Source: Neoscytalidium dimidiatum
Lineage: Eukaryota > Ascomycota > Dothideomycetes > Botryosphaeriales > Botryosphaeriaceae
Length of the DNA: 64,000 bases
Assembly: GCA_037367355.1 (NCBI GenBank)
Contig: CM074695.1
Location: forward strand, 2,046,001 to 2,110,000
Reading direction: 5' to 3'
Shown here in pieces: positions 44,595 through 57,058 of this stretch; within the stretch, counting starts at the first letter, position 1; the number at the start of each line of letters is the position of its first letter. The position numbers and the translations under genes were made by a program. The notes under the pieces are model-generated. The model did no database searches. It was not told where the DNA came from and saw only the letters and a program-made list of their open reading frames with translations.

Positions 44595-46142
44595 ATGCTT
44601 TCTGCAAACGTTATACGCCTGGCCTTTCTCGCCCTCGCTTTACTTCTGCTCCACCGTATCTTAGATGCGCTCGTGCGGAGGTACCAGTGGGGACGCAAAG
44701 CCGAGCAATTGGGATGCCAGCCAGTACCAGTGGAGGCTACACGATGGCCACTGGGCATCGACATGGTGTTGAAGCTGTTGGAGGCAGACCGTGATCAGCG
44801 CACCCCCGAGTTCGTCTTCGACCGCTTCAGAGCCATGGGCCGGTACACCTGGCGTATTCGCATTCTCGGCACCGAGAACTTCACCACCGCGGATCCTAAA
44901 AATATTCAGGCCATCTTAGCCACGCAGTTCAACGACTTCATCATGGGCGAAGCCCGCCGTACCAATTTGAAGTCTGTCCTGGGCCGTAGCATCTTTGCCG
45001 TTGACGGCCAGGCCTGGCACAGCGCTCGCGAGGTCGTCCGTCCCATCTTCATGCGAGATAGAGTCTCCAACCTCGCCTTACTGGAGCAGCATTTCCAAAA
45101 TATGCTTCAGTGTATGCCTGTCGACGAGAAAGGATGGACCAAACCCATCAGCCTTGCCTCACTCTTTCCTAGCTTGACCATCGACTCCGCTACCGAACTG
45201 TTTCTCGGCAAGAGCACTGGCTCTCTTCTGGCCAAGATTCGAGGTGAGGAGCCTGAGAAAAATTTCCACTGGGCATTCGAGCGGGTCCAGCAGATTCTCG
45301 GTATCCGGCTGCGGCTCCGCAGTTTCTATTGGCTTTATGGAAACCGCGAGCTCAAAGAATGCGTCAGAATTCTCCACGACTTCTGCGACCAAGCCATGGC
45401 CGAGGCTGAGCGTCGAGAAAAGGGCGAGGACGAGCGGTATGACTTCCTTGAGACCATGGCTTCACGATGCCAGGATCGGACAGAGGTTCGCGAGCACGTT
45501 CTGGGGTTGCTTGCCGCTGGCCGGGATACCACGGCTTCGCTCATAAGTTGGACCTTCTACTGCCTCATACGCCATCCGGTTGTCTTTGAAAAACTTCGCG
45601 GGATCATCTTGGAGACGTTCGGATCCTATGACAATGGCCACAACACGATCACCTTCGAAGGTCTGAAAGGTTGTAGCTACCTCCAGCATGTTATGAACGA
45701 AACCCTCCGCCTACATTCTATCGTTCCATTCAACAGCCGGTGTGCTGTGCGCGACACCACCTTACCAACTGGCGGAGGGCCAGATGGCAATGCTCCCGTT
45801 TTCATTCCCAAGGGAACTGAGGTCAACTTCAGTACCCACGTACTCCACAGGCGGCAAGATCTCTGGGGACCTGATGCTGATAAGTTCGTCCCTGAGCGAT
45901 GGGAGAAGAGACGGCCAGGCTGGATGTACGCACCATTCAACGGTGGGCCCAGAATCTGCATCGGTCAACAATTTGCCTTGACAGAAGCGGGCTATGTCAT
46001 TGCAAGAATATTGCAGAGATTTGATACTCTCCAAGGCGTGGACGTAGATCCCACGAGAGATTATCACAACTTCACTGTTGTTTGCGCGCCAGGGCCAAAG
46101 CATGAAGCTGTAAAGGCAAGGTTGAAAGTCGCCAAAGACTGA
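44595..46142 (+). CDS. Cytochrome P450, CYP52-like (alkane/fatty-acyl hydroxylase clan)
   Basis: Intronless, 515 residues. An N-terminal anchor (LAFLALALLLLHRI) places it on the ER membrane. Substrate-side segment LGRSIFAVDGQAWHSAREVV matches CYP52-type enzymes that hydroxylate chain ends. The I-helix is GLLAAGRDTTASLISW, the K-helix NETLRLHS gives ExxR, then FVPERW, and the haem loop is FNGGPRICIGQQFA with the ligand cysteine. It needs NADPH-P450 reductase. Beside a highly reducing polyketide synthase, oxidation of the polyketide chain is a reasonable role; fatty acid metabolism is the alternative. It is convergent with the second P450, 270 bases apart. Confidence 0.93.
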   Translation: MLSANVIRLAFLALALLLLHRILDALVRRYQWGRKAEQLGCQPVPVEATRWPLGIDMVLKLLEADRDQRTPEFVFDRFRAMGRYTWRIRILGTENFTTADPKNIQAILATQFNDFIMGEARRTNLKSVLGRSIFAVDGQAWHSAREVVRPIFMRDRVSNLALLEQHFQNMLQCMPVDEKGWTKPISLASLFPSLTIDSATELFLGKSTGSLLAKIRGEEPEKNFHWAFERVQQILGIRLRLRSFYWLYGNRELKECVRILHDFCDQAMAEAERREKGEDERYDFLETMASRCQDRTEVREHVLGLLAAGRDTTASLISWTFYCLIRHPVVFEKLRGIILETFGSYDNGHNTITFEGLKGCSYLQHVMNETLRLHSIVPFNSRCAVRDTTLPTGGGPDGNAPVFIPKGTEVNFSTHVLHRRQDLWGPDADKFVPERWEKRRPGWMYAPFNGGPRICIGQQFALTEAGYVIARILQRFDTLQGVDVDPTRDYHNFTVVCAPGPKHEAVKARLKVAKD

Positions 46143-46412
46143 TGGCTATCCAGGAGATTTATTGCCACGCCGCAAAAAATTTTTTTATGGTATTATCAAA
46201 TGTTCCAGCTTCCCAATTGAATTAAATTGGGATTGGATGGCGAAATTGCCTCCCACTGTTCATTCGCGACAACTATGTTCGTGCATGGATATCGAGTATT
46301 CATCTGCGCTTTAGCGTGCTGCATCTTCTTGAGTTGCAATCAGGTCTTGTCATGTATTACCCCCACACTGTAAGATTGATAGTTTCACGTCATTTGATAG
46401 CTGTCTATCGCG

Positions 46413-48021
46413 CTAACTTCGCTGCCTCAACCTCACCATCATTGGTGTCTTTTCCCATACAAGGTACGTCTTCTGTTCGTCTAGCCACTTGTCGGAGTTT
46501 TCTGTAAGCTCGAAGTCGAAGTTCCAAAATAGTTTGGCGAAGACAAGTTTCATTTCAGCGTATGCCAAACTGCGTATCGTTAATGCTCATAGTCATCGTA
46601 GAGATCACGGTACACTTACTTTTGACCAATGCAGTTCCGAGGACCATAGGAGAATGGCTGCGTCGCTGTTCTGTCATCATTTGCGAATTCTGAATCCTTC
46701 GTGAGCGGCAGCCAGCGCTCCGGAATAAATGATTTTGCATGTCGAAAGTTGGACTCCATGCGGCCGGCTGAGAGTTGATGGATGCCGACCGCCGTTCCAC
46801 CAGGAACCCATTTCCCATCGATTTCATCACCTTTCCCCGGAACGAAGCGCGGCAAAGTGCTCGGGCTAGGGGGATGCAGGCGCATCCCTTCCTCAATGAC
46901 CGCCTTGAGGTAGTTCAACCGGCTGGTCGACTCAATCGTTATCTCTACCTCTGAGCCGAACGCGGAGCGCACCTCGTGCGCCAGCAGCCTATACTTCTCC
47001 GGGTTCCTGCCAAGGAAGAACGTGATCGCTGTCAAGGCGCTTGAGGATGTTCCACTCCCCGCGACAATGAACGACGACGCCATCAGAACCAACTCCATGT
47101 TCGATAGCGTCTCAGTCTGGTTGTCCAGAATGTAACTCATAAAGTCCTTCCGGTCCTCCTTCTGCTTCAGGCGCTGCTGCACCTTCGCCGTCGTCAGCTG
47201 CAGGTGCTTCTTCCGCGCTTCGATCGAAGCCTTCGGCGCCAGCATATTCATCCACCCGTCCAATCCGTAGTACATCGCGAACTGGAACCAAACGATCGAC
47301 TTGGCGCGAGCGCCAATGACCTGCAACCACGGCTGATCCGCGTTGTCCAGACACCCAGCCGGCTGCCCGAACGCCAGATCGGACACGATGTCAAAGGCCA
47401 TCAAGCCGTACCACCGCTGCATGTCCTGCGGGCCCGCCCTGCAGCAGCGCCGCAGCCGCTCCGCCAGCTTGCCCGTGTACGTCTGCAGGAAGGGCTCTTG
47501 CTCGCGCAGCGCCCGGTCCGAGAAGGCCGGCAGGATGGCCCGCCGCAGCCGCGCGTGTCGCTCGTGCGGCGCAGTGACGATGCCGCTCGCGCCGCCCGCG
47601 CGCATGTTCGGCCCCGCGATGCCGCGGCCGTCGAGGCACTTGGCGAACTCGGGCGAGCGCTGGCCGTAGATCTTCTTCCACGCCGTGCCGCTGGTGTAGG
47701 AGAGCTCGTCGGGCGCGATGCGCACGACCGGCCCGTATTGCGTGTGCAGGGCCAGGATCTTGCGGGAGAGCTCGCCGTGCAGGTTGTACCAGTTCCATGG
47801 GAGGCGGGTCGCGGCCCAGAGTTTGGGGCCGGGGTAGGAGCGGAGGGGGTGGAGGTAGACGTTGTAGATGGTTCGGGAGAGAAGGTAGAGGGTTGCCTGG
47901 AAGTTGTGAGGAATTGGAGCTTCATTGTTGGGGCGTGGAAAATGCGTACGGAAAGCAGAATTCCGGCTGCGATCTTGCCGACCGAAATATTGGAAAGCAA
48001 TGTGGACTTCTGATCCATCAT
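46413..48021 (-). CDS. Cytochrome P450, CYP65-like (isotrichodermin C-15 hydroxylase type)
   Basis: Exons 48021-47950, 47896-46620 and 46569-46413 give ~501 residues. After a short anchor (ISVGKIAAGILLSATLYLLS), the text HPLRSYPGPKLWAATRLPW and VVRIAPDELSYT is the standard start of fungal secondary-metabolism P450s. I-helix VAGSGTSSSALTAI, ExxR as EEGMRLHPP, FIPERW and haem loop FSYGPRNCIGQN, the last residue made across intron 2, followed by LAYAEMKLVFAKLFW. The C-terminus WEKTPMMVRLRQRS is also typical. It likely oxidises the cluster's polyketide product. Both introns join in frame. It lies tail to tail with the CYP52-like gene. Confidence 0.92.
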
Positions 48022-48787
48022 GTTCTCACGCTCAGGATCTCACCCGTTTTCACGATACTGATTCTGTGGTAGCTGAGAAGCTTCCATCCAGCGGTAGAGT
48101 ACTTACCGACAAGTTCCGAACCTGGATAGAGCTCCAATTGCGAGAGTGGCCTCACGCCGGCAAAACAGATCAGGTCGACCACACCGGCTAGGTAGACCAT
48201 TGGCAATTGCCGACTATCTATTCGCGAGAAGATAGGAATTCTGGTGCAGGTCGACGCGCTTCTGACCAAGCATCTTCCCGTGCCCTTGTGGCGATGGTGG
48301 TGTGCCTGATCCCCCATGACTCTCCTGTCGACCAACCGCCTTGTGATGGAGGAGCACGTTGTCCAGTCACGAAATTCTGGTTGCACAGGTTGGAGACAAG
48401 GTCTGTCGGAAAAGCTCCAAGGATCAACAAGCTCGTGAAGCTCTAGAGTCAAGCGTTGCAGGCCCCGCTGCAACACGGTCCGATCCTGGAAGCGCCCGCT
48501 AGTCAGGACGCACACCGCAGGGACCTGTGGGGCGTCTGACCCCTGCAACTACGTGGTGAGCGCGCGGAATATCCGCCTTGAAACCGGGTAGTCGGTCAGT
48601 GTTGAGTCGTACACGCTTGTCCTGCTGAGCCTCATGTCCCTTTCACGTGGCATCGTTGTTTTGGGCAACCCTTGGCTCGATGGATGATACAGGCGAGAAT
48701 TTCCTCCAGCAGCCAAGTCGTTAATGTGCCAAGTAAACATGGTATTGACAAAACAGCAAAAATGGATTCCTCTCTGCCCTCAAAGTA
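48022..48787. other. Intergenic, promoter of the second P450
   Basis: No gene; ORFs overlap on both strands without features. Confidence 0.5.
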
Positions 48788-50555
48788 TTACATGAAGGGC
48801 TGATACCAGGAGAACGCTCCGTCAGGATCATACTGTCGCTTCAAAGCCCGCAGCCTTTCCAGCCTCCATGGCTCATACCCGTATAGCGCCTCTACTGGAT
48901 CACGCAGTGTTACCGTGGTATTTCCATAGTTCACGTACTGCTGTAACCGCCCGTACCCCGACACTTGGACGAAAGCCTTCTTCCACTTGTCCAGATGCGC
49001 CTCGAACTCATCTCGATCATCCATACTCACCGGCGTCGCCGTAAGCATCCTGGAATTTGGTTAATCCAGGGGATTCTCCTTTCCGATAGGAGTTGGAGAT
49101 ACTCACAGGAAATGATCCGCACCATTCCTCCAAGGGAACGCAGTAGCATCATCTGGAAACTCCCTAGTCCGATGATGTGGCAAGCACTCAAACATAGCAC
49201 CAAACCACCCCTTTCCGGCGAACCGCTCATTCATCGCCTTGACGGACTCGAAGAATGCCTTGGTGGTCGGTACGTCCAACTCCTTGACGCTGACCGCCGC
49301 CATCATCTTGTTGGGCGCCAACTTCCAGACCTCGGGCTTGCTCAGGAGCTTGTTCTGGCCGCCGTACGTGACCCACGGCAGCTCGTCCCACGTTGTCGCG
49401 ACCTTGCCGCTGCTGCGGACAGGACCCAGCCTCTCGAATACGGAGACCCACGGCTCCGCGTCCGCTTCCGGTCCCGCGAAGACGAGGTTCACCATGATCA
49501 GACTCTACGCAACATCAGTAAACGTCTTTCTCCCTCCCGCATGCTCTACGCCTCAGGGGTCCTTTCCTTACCTTGAACCCTCCTGGCGACTCCCGCCTCC
49601 ACAGCACGAAGATGGCGCACTCGCGCGGCATGTCCGCGTGGACCCTGTTGACAGCCTCCAGCACCGCCTCGCACGCGTCCAGCGTGTACTCGAAGTCCCA
49701 CGTGTGGTGCACGCCGCCATGCTCCTGGCGATACACGCGGAACGTCGCCTCCAGGCAGATGCCGAAGTTGTGCCCCGCGCCGCGGACGGCCCAGAAGAGG
49801 TCCGGGTGCGAGGTTGCGGACGCCGTCACGACGGAGCCGTCCGCCAGCGCCAGCCGCGCGGACAGCATGTTGTCGTGCAGGAAACCGTACTTGCCCTGCA
49901 GCCGGCCCAGGCCCGCGCCGAAGGCGACGCCGACGAGGCCCGTTGTCGGGCAGGACCCGACAGCTGGAGGAGGAGGTCAGCAATGCTGCCATACGGTCGT
50001 GCAGAAAGTCGGGAGTCTTCTTCCATTCGCGCGTTTTAGGGATGGGGCGGCGGTGGGAGGAGGAATCTACTCACTGACTTCGAACCCTTCGCTCTGCAGG
50101 TACCGGGCGAAGTCGTCCGTTATCACACCGCCGCCGACTGTCACTTCCTGCTTCTCCCGATCCAACCGCATGTGCTTGAGGGAGCGCATATCGATCACGA
50201 TCCCGTCTCGCATGCGCCCCATGGTCGTGGTCACGCAGTGGTGACCGGAACGCGCGGCGAACGGGATTCCTTTTCCTCGGGCATATTTGATTGTCTCTAC
50301 GACGTCCCGGTCACACGCTGGCCGCACTGCTGCAATGTAAGTCTTTCGATCCGTCAGTTCCGGCCTTCTTCAGTTGATTTCGTGTTGAGAGCTTACAGGC
50401 CGCGAATACTCGGTAAATCTCAAGTCTGAGCCGTCGAAAGCTTCGGAATTGGGGATGGCAACGCTCGCGTCCTTCGAAAGCTTCGGCGCGAGCTCCTCTT
50501 GGATCGTTGATGGAGTAGGGCGCATTTCCACAACTTTCGAGTTTGCTGTCGCCAT
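48788..50555 (-). CDS. FAD-linked oxidase, berberine-bridge/PCMH type
   Basis: Five exons, 50555-50397, 50342-50075, 49963-49572, 49504-49107 and 49049-48788, give ~492 residues. The FAD domain has VAIPNSEAFDGSDLRF, FAARSGHHC with the histidine that normally links FAD, VTVGGGV and, after intron 2, VGSCPTTGLVGVAFGAGLG with the cysteine position of bicovalent family members. The substrate domain and a C-terminal BBE motif (YGYEPWRLERLRALKRQYD) follow. Such enzymes use O2 to oxidise or cyclise secondary metabolites. No signal peptide, unlike the second FAD oxidase at 62676. It is divergent from the polyketide synthase and shares its upstream region, the strongest evidence for a joint pathway. 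Confidence 0.9.
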
Positions 50556-51838
50556 GACGTAATTGGTGAGAGAACTGGATTTCTGATGAAAAGATCACAG
50601 AATGCTGAGATTTCTCGATACTAGACAAACGATGTATTGAGAGGAAAGAGCTGTAACTTGAGAATATCGTCCAGCAGAAGCAGACAGCTTTTGTCGAAGA
50701 GGAATACCCGGACACGTAGGTCTGGCGAAAGAACAGCTCTGGTCGCCCTCCCGAAGCTGTCCCTCGCAGAAAATGGTCCTAGCTCCCATTCCGTCGTTTT
50801 TTCTCTTTTCCGTCTCCGGTTCTCGAACGAACAAGGCGAGCAGCATTGACCCCCTTGGAAGCTTGGTCACCACGTAAGCCATTTCCTGAGCGGCTTCGCG
50901 TCTTTCGGGCAACGTCGGCGCCTCCGACCTGTGAGGAGAGTCATGGTGAGGCGACAATGTGCTTAAGGTGAGCATTTCTATTGGCCAATTCACGTGCTCT
51001 CTCTTACACCGAAGTGATTGACAGGGACGAGTCAGGGTGGGCCTTCCCGCGAATACGAGTTTTCCCTATATCGATCTGGGAAGCGCAAACCCGAAGTACC
51101 GCCGCTCGCCGGCGGACCGACGAGGGCGCACGTTTGCCGGAGTTCGTGGACTGCCTCGTGGACGCGGAAGGTTGTCTTTGCTTTTCACTAATGTGTTGGT
51201 GCAGTGCTAAATGTTTAAGCTTACCAGAGCCGCATGAAAGTATCAAGAACTACGATCAACCGCAAGTCAGTGGTGTAGTACTAAGGAAGACGGCGCCACG
51301 GCTGATATCTTTCCATGATCGCACCGCATTACCAGACTCCTCCACAGCGTATCATTAACCGACTGGATGGTAGCATGCCCGATACGACAACAGCCACATT
51401 GGTCGGCGAAAACCCCGGCAAGTTGGTGCATCCGGAGAGGGCGTTTGGGAGATCATCGGGGTTGACTCGCAGACCCTGGGCAGATCGCGATGCGGAGTCC
51501 AGTCTCTGTAAGCTCGTGGAGGTCTCCAGGTCACAATTGGACGGACGGGCAGTCACCCAGAGACGTCTTTGAATCAGGACATAGGAAGGCATTGTCAGTG
51601 TGTCGCTTCTTCGAGCATGGTCCGAGTTCCGTCCTGACGATGGAGTTATCCGCGGCCATCAGAATGGAGCAAGAGGTGGATAAGGGAGAACGACAGTCGC
51701 AACAGTGATATAAACCGGCGGAAAGACATTGCGGTAGCAGCTTGCTCTCTGAGCTCCCTCGTGAGGAACTGCCGCCTCCAATAACTTGTCCGCCCTCCTC
51801 TTCCCGTTACTTTCTTCCCTCCCTCATCCGCAGTCACA
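50556..51838. promoter_or_regulatory. Divergent promoter of FAD oxidase and polyketide synthase
   Basis: 1.28 kb without a gene. CCGGCGG occurs at ~51111 and again at ~51716, candidate contacts for zinc-cluster activators but too short to assign. Confidence 0.5.
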
Positions 51839-54800
51839 ATGCCTGGTATCATCTCTCAAGATACCCCTTGCTCAATGCCGATTGCCATCATCGGCATTGC
51901 CCTCAGAGCACCTGGCGATGGCGCCGATTCAGAGAAGTTCTGGCAGATGCTGCTGGATGCTCGTTCGGCACGGTCCGAAATTCCCAAGGACCGCTACGAT
52001 ATTGATGGCTTCTACCACCTGGACTCTGAGAGGCTAGGGAGCATACAGCCTCGGTACCTCAATTGCGTTCTCCTTCGTACTCAGACGGGATATGCTAACA
52101 TCCCTTAGCCATGCTCACTTCTTGAAGCAAGACTTCAAGGTCTTCGATGCACCTTTCTTCTCCATCACGCCTAAGGAAGCCAAGGCAATGGACCCTATGC
52201 ACCGCATGCTGCTTGAGACGACTTACGAGGGCTTTGAAAACGGTGTGTTCCGACCCTGTCAAGAAAAACAAAAGACTCCATACTGACCTACCTGTCCTCG
52301 CAGCTGGATTGAGCCTGGATGCCGTGAAAGGCTCCAAGACCTCGGTGTACATCGGCTCCTTCACGAACGACTTCAGCAGCTTGAAGTAAATCACTCACCT
52401 GTCCCGAGCATGGTGTCACCCGCTAACACCTGCCTCCTACAGCGTCCGTGACAACGAGGGACCTTCAATATACCGTAAGCCTTGTTCACTCACTCTCACC
52501 TTTTGTGCAAGAGGCCTAACGCCCATAGCAGACGCCACCGGCCTCTCGTCCTCCCTGGCATCAAATCGCCTATCGTGGTTCTACGACCTGAAAGGCCCTA
52601 GCATGACCATCGACACGGCCTGCTCATCCAGTCTAACTGCCTTCCATCTAGCATGCCAGAGCCTGCGGACGGGCGAAGCGTCCATGTCGGTGGTCGGCGG
52701 CGCGAACCTGATGTTCGGGCCGGACATGAGCATCCTGCTGGGGGCTGCCAAGATCCTGTCGCCGGACGGCAAGTGCCAGATGTGGGACGCGAAGGCGAAC
52801 GGCTTCTCGCGCGGCGAGGGCATCGGCATCACCGTGCTGAAGCCGCTCGACGCCGCCCTACGCGACGGCGACACAGTGCGCGCTGTCGTGCTCGCGTCCG
52901 CAACAAACGAGGACGGCAGGACGCCCGGCATCAGCTTGCCCAACAGCGAGGCCCAGCAGGAGCTCATCCGCACTGCGTACAAGCAGGCCGGTGTTGATCC
53001 CGCTGAGACTGGCTACGTCGAGGCGCACGGTACTGGCACGCAGGCGGGCGATCCGCTCGAAGCGAATGCCATCCTAAAGACTGTCGGTGCGAATAGGACG
53101 TCTGACCTATATGTCGGCTCGGTCAAAACGAACATCGGCCATTTGGAGGGTGCAGCCGGTGTTGCGGGTGTCATAAAAGCCGCGCTGGTCGTGGAGAGGG
53201 GGCTGATCCCGCAGAACCTGTGGTAAGTACACTGTATAGAGAAGCCTTCCCGAGTCGTCTTGCTGATCACACCCCCAGGTTCGAGAAGTTGAACCCGCAG
53301 ATCAGCCTGCCGGAGAACGTCAAGATTCCTCTCGAGCTCTCCGCATGGCCTCACGACGGACCCCGTCGCGCCAGCATCAACTCCTTTGGCTTTGGTGGCG
53401 CCAATGCCCATGTTGTGGTTGAAGATGCGGCTCACTATTTCGAGCGGATGGGACTGAGGGGCAGGCATGCCACCGTTCTCAAGCCAAAGCTGCCCACCTT
53501 AACGAATGGCCATACCCTGACAAACGGTCACGCTTCGACGAACGGTCATTCGAATGGCCTGACCAACGGCGCGTCCAACGGAGTCACCAATGGACTCCCC
53601 AACGGAGACGCGCCAACCACCAACGGCCACACCAACGGCAACGGCGTCGCGCACTCATCTCCAAAGCCCAAGCTCTTCGTCCTCTCCTCGTACGACCAGG
53701 ACGGCGTCAAGCGCAGCATCCAGCAGCTGCGCAGCTACCTCGAATCCAAATCTCCGTCCCACAGCGAAGACAACGACGACGACGACCTCCTCCCCAACCT
53801 CGCCTACACCCTCTCCGAGAAGCGCACCGCCCTGCCCTGGAAGTCCTTCGCCATCGCGGCCGACGTGCCCGGGCTGCTCAAGAGCCTGGACGACGTCCCC
53901 GCCGCGGCGCGCTCGTCGGACTCGCACGTGCCCCGGGTGGCCTTCGTCTTCACGGGGCAGGGCGCGCAGTGGTTCGCCATGGGCAAGGGGCTCGCCGCGG
54001 CCTACGAGCCCTTCCGCGCGAGCCTGCGGGCGGCGGAGGAGACGCTGCGCTCGCTGGGCTGGGCCTGGAGCCTGGCGGAGGAGCTTGCCCGGCCGGAAGC
54101 GGAGAGCGGGCTGGGCCTGGCCGAGCTCAGCCAGCCGGCCTGCACGGCGCTGCAGGTCGCGCTGGTCGACCTCCTGCGGGCGTGGGACGTCCGCGCGGCC
54201 GCCGTCGTTGGACACTCCAGCGGCGAGATCGCGGCGGCGTACTGCGCGGGCGCCATCACGGGGGAAGCTGCCGTCAAGATCGCGTGGCTCAGGGGCCAGT
54301 TCGCCGGCACGATAGCGCAGAAGAAGGACTTGAAGGGCGCGATGATGGCCGTCAGCGCCAATGGCGAGTCGTTGCAAGAGCGCCTGGCCGCGCTGACCAA
54401 GGGCAAGGCCGTCGTGGCCGCGTACAACAGCCCCAAGGCGTGCACAGTTTCTGGCGATGAGGCTGCCATCGACGAGCTGCGCGAGATCCTCGCTGCGGAG
54501 CAGATCAACTGCACGAAGTTGAGGGTCGAGGTCGCCTACCACTCCCCGCACATGGAGGTCATCCGCGAGGCGTACGAAGCCGCCCTGGCGAACGTCGGCA
54601 CCACCTCCTCCACTGAGAGCATCCCCATGTTCTCGTCCGTCACCGGCGCCCTGGTCAGGCCGGAGGAGCTCGGCCCCTCGTACTGGGTCGACAACCTCGT
54701 CTCACCCGTCAACTTCACGGGCGCGCTCTCCGCGCTGCTGCACCACAGCAAGGAGCAGAAGCGCTCGCACGACCGCACCGCCTTCGCCAGCGTCTTCGTC

Positions 54801-57014
54801 GAGGTGGGGCCGCACTCGGCGCTGCGCAGCTACGTGCTCGACATCTTCAAGGGCGCGGACAACGCCAAGTTCGCCGACCTCTCGTACGTCACCGTCCTGC
54901 ACCGCAACCACGACGGCGTGCAGACGGCGCTGTCCTGCGCCGGCGAGCTGTACCGCAAGGGGTGCCGGCTCTCGCTCTCCCGCGTCAACGAGACGGCCGC
55001 GGACGCCGCGTCCATGCTGGTCGACCTGCCCCCGTACGCGTGGAACCACGCGCTCAGCTTCTGGGAGGAGTCGTACCTGAGCCGCGAGCACCGGCTGCGG
55101 GCGCGGCCGCGCCTCGACCTGCTGGGCTACCGCGTGCCGGGATCGCCGGACCCGACGTGGCGCAACTTCCTGCGGTGCTTCGAGAACCCGTGGATCCGCG
55201 AGCACCGGGTGCAGGGCAACATCCTGTACCCGGGCGCCGGCATGGCGGTGATGGCCATCGAGGGCGCGCGGCAGCTGGCCGACCCGCACGAGGAGATCCA
55301 CGGCTACGAGCTGCGCGACGTGGCCATCACGACGGCGCTGCGCGTGCCCGACGACGAGAAGGGCGTCGAGGTGCTCGTGCAGTTCCACCCGCGGCGGACG
55401 GGCACCAAGGCCGCGCCCTCGGCCACCCTGAACGAGTTCACCGTCTCCTCGTGGTCCGAGGACGCGAGGCAGTGGACGGTGCACTGCCGCGGCTTGGTAT
55501 CCGTGACGTACAAGTCGTCCCTGTCCGCCGCCACGCTGGAGGAGAACGCGCTCGAGAACGCGGCGTACAAGCGCGCCTTCGAGGACGCCAGGCAGAGGTG
55601 CCAGAAGCCGGCGCGGAGCTTCCTGTACGACACGGTCGAGACGATTGGCATGCACTACGGCAAGACGTTCCGGAACATGAGCGAGCTGTACGCGGGCGAC
55701 AGCGCCAGCTACGGCGTCATCGGCGTGCCGGACACCAAGAGCGCGATGCCTCAGGGGTACGAGTACCCATGTGTTGTGCACCCCGCGACGCTGGACTCGG
55801 TGCTGCACTTGCTGTTCCCGTCCATCAGCGGCGCCGAGCAGTCGCTCGGTGAGGCCGTCGTGCCCTTCTCCTTCGACCGCATCTTCGTGGCCGCCGACGT
55901 GCCCTCCGCGCCGGGCACCAAGCTGCACGGCTTCTCGACCGCGCAGAAGACGAGCTACACCACCTGGATGTCGTCCATCACCGTCGCGACCGAGGACCTG
56001 CAGGCGCCGCAGATCATCATGGAAGGGTTGGGCCTGGCTTCCGTCGGCGCCAGCAGCAACGAGAACAGCAACAGCATCGGCGAAGGGCGCGCCCAGTGCT
56101 TCGACCAGATCTGGCACGAGGACACCGACCTGCTCGCGCCGGCCAAGATCAAGGAGCTGGTGTACCGCCGCACGATCCCCAACGAGGACGACGATTCGGT
56201 CCTCGACAAGCTCGAGTACGTCTGCCTCGTCTACATCAAGCGCATCCTCGACTGGCTGGCGTCCGAAGAGGGCGAGCCGCACATCCCGCGGGACGGTTTC
56301 TTCAAGCTCTTCTACGAATGGATGATCGAGCGCCTCGCCGCCTTCCCGCCGCTGCCCGCAGACGCGAGGGAGATCGAGGCCGAGCTGGTGGCCGCGCGCA
56401 AGCGGATCGTGACGTCCGACTCGGGCGACATCACGGTGCAGATGATCGACCGGATCGGGCAGAACCTGTCGCGCATCTTCACGCACGAGATCGAGCCGCT
56501 GCAGGTGATGCTGGAGGGGGACCTGCTGTACACCTTCTACCGCGGCGCCTTCGGCACGTCCTTCAACTCCAACGTCGCCGAGTACGTCGGCCTGGTCGCC
56601 GACACCAAGCCGGGCCTGTCCGTCCTCGAGATCGGCGCCGGCACCGGCGGCACCACGTACCACGTGCTGGAGCGGCTGCGCAACGACGACGGCACGTCCA
56701 AGGCCTCGCGCTACCACTTCACCGACATCAGCCCCGGCTTCCTGGCCAAGGCGGCCGAGCGCTTCAGCAAGGATGCCTCCATCATGCAGTTCGGCACGCT
56801 GAACATCGAGGACGACCCGATAGGCCAGGGCTTCGAGCCGGAGAGCTTCGATCTCATCGTCTGCGCCAACGTGCTGCACGCCACCAAGAGCATCCAGGAG
56901 ACGCTGGCGCACTGCCGCGCGCTGCTCAAGCCCGGCGGCAAGCTCGTCCTCTCCGAAGTCACCATCAAGCGCATCTTCTGCGGTTTCATCATGGGGCCGC
57001 TGCCAGGCTGGTAA

Positions 57015-57058
<44 letters not shown>

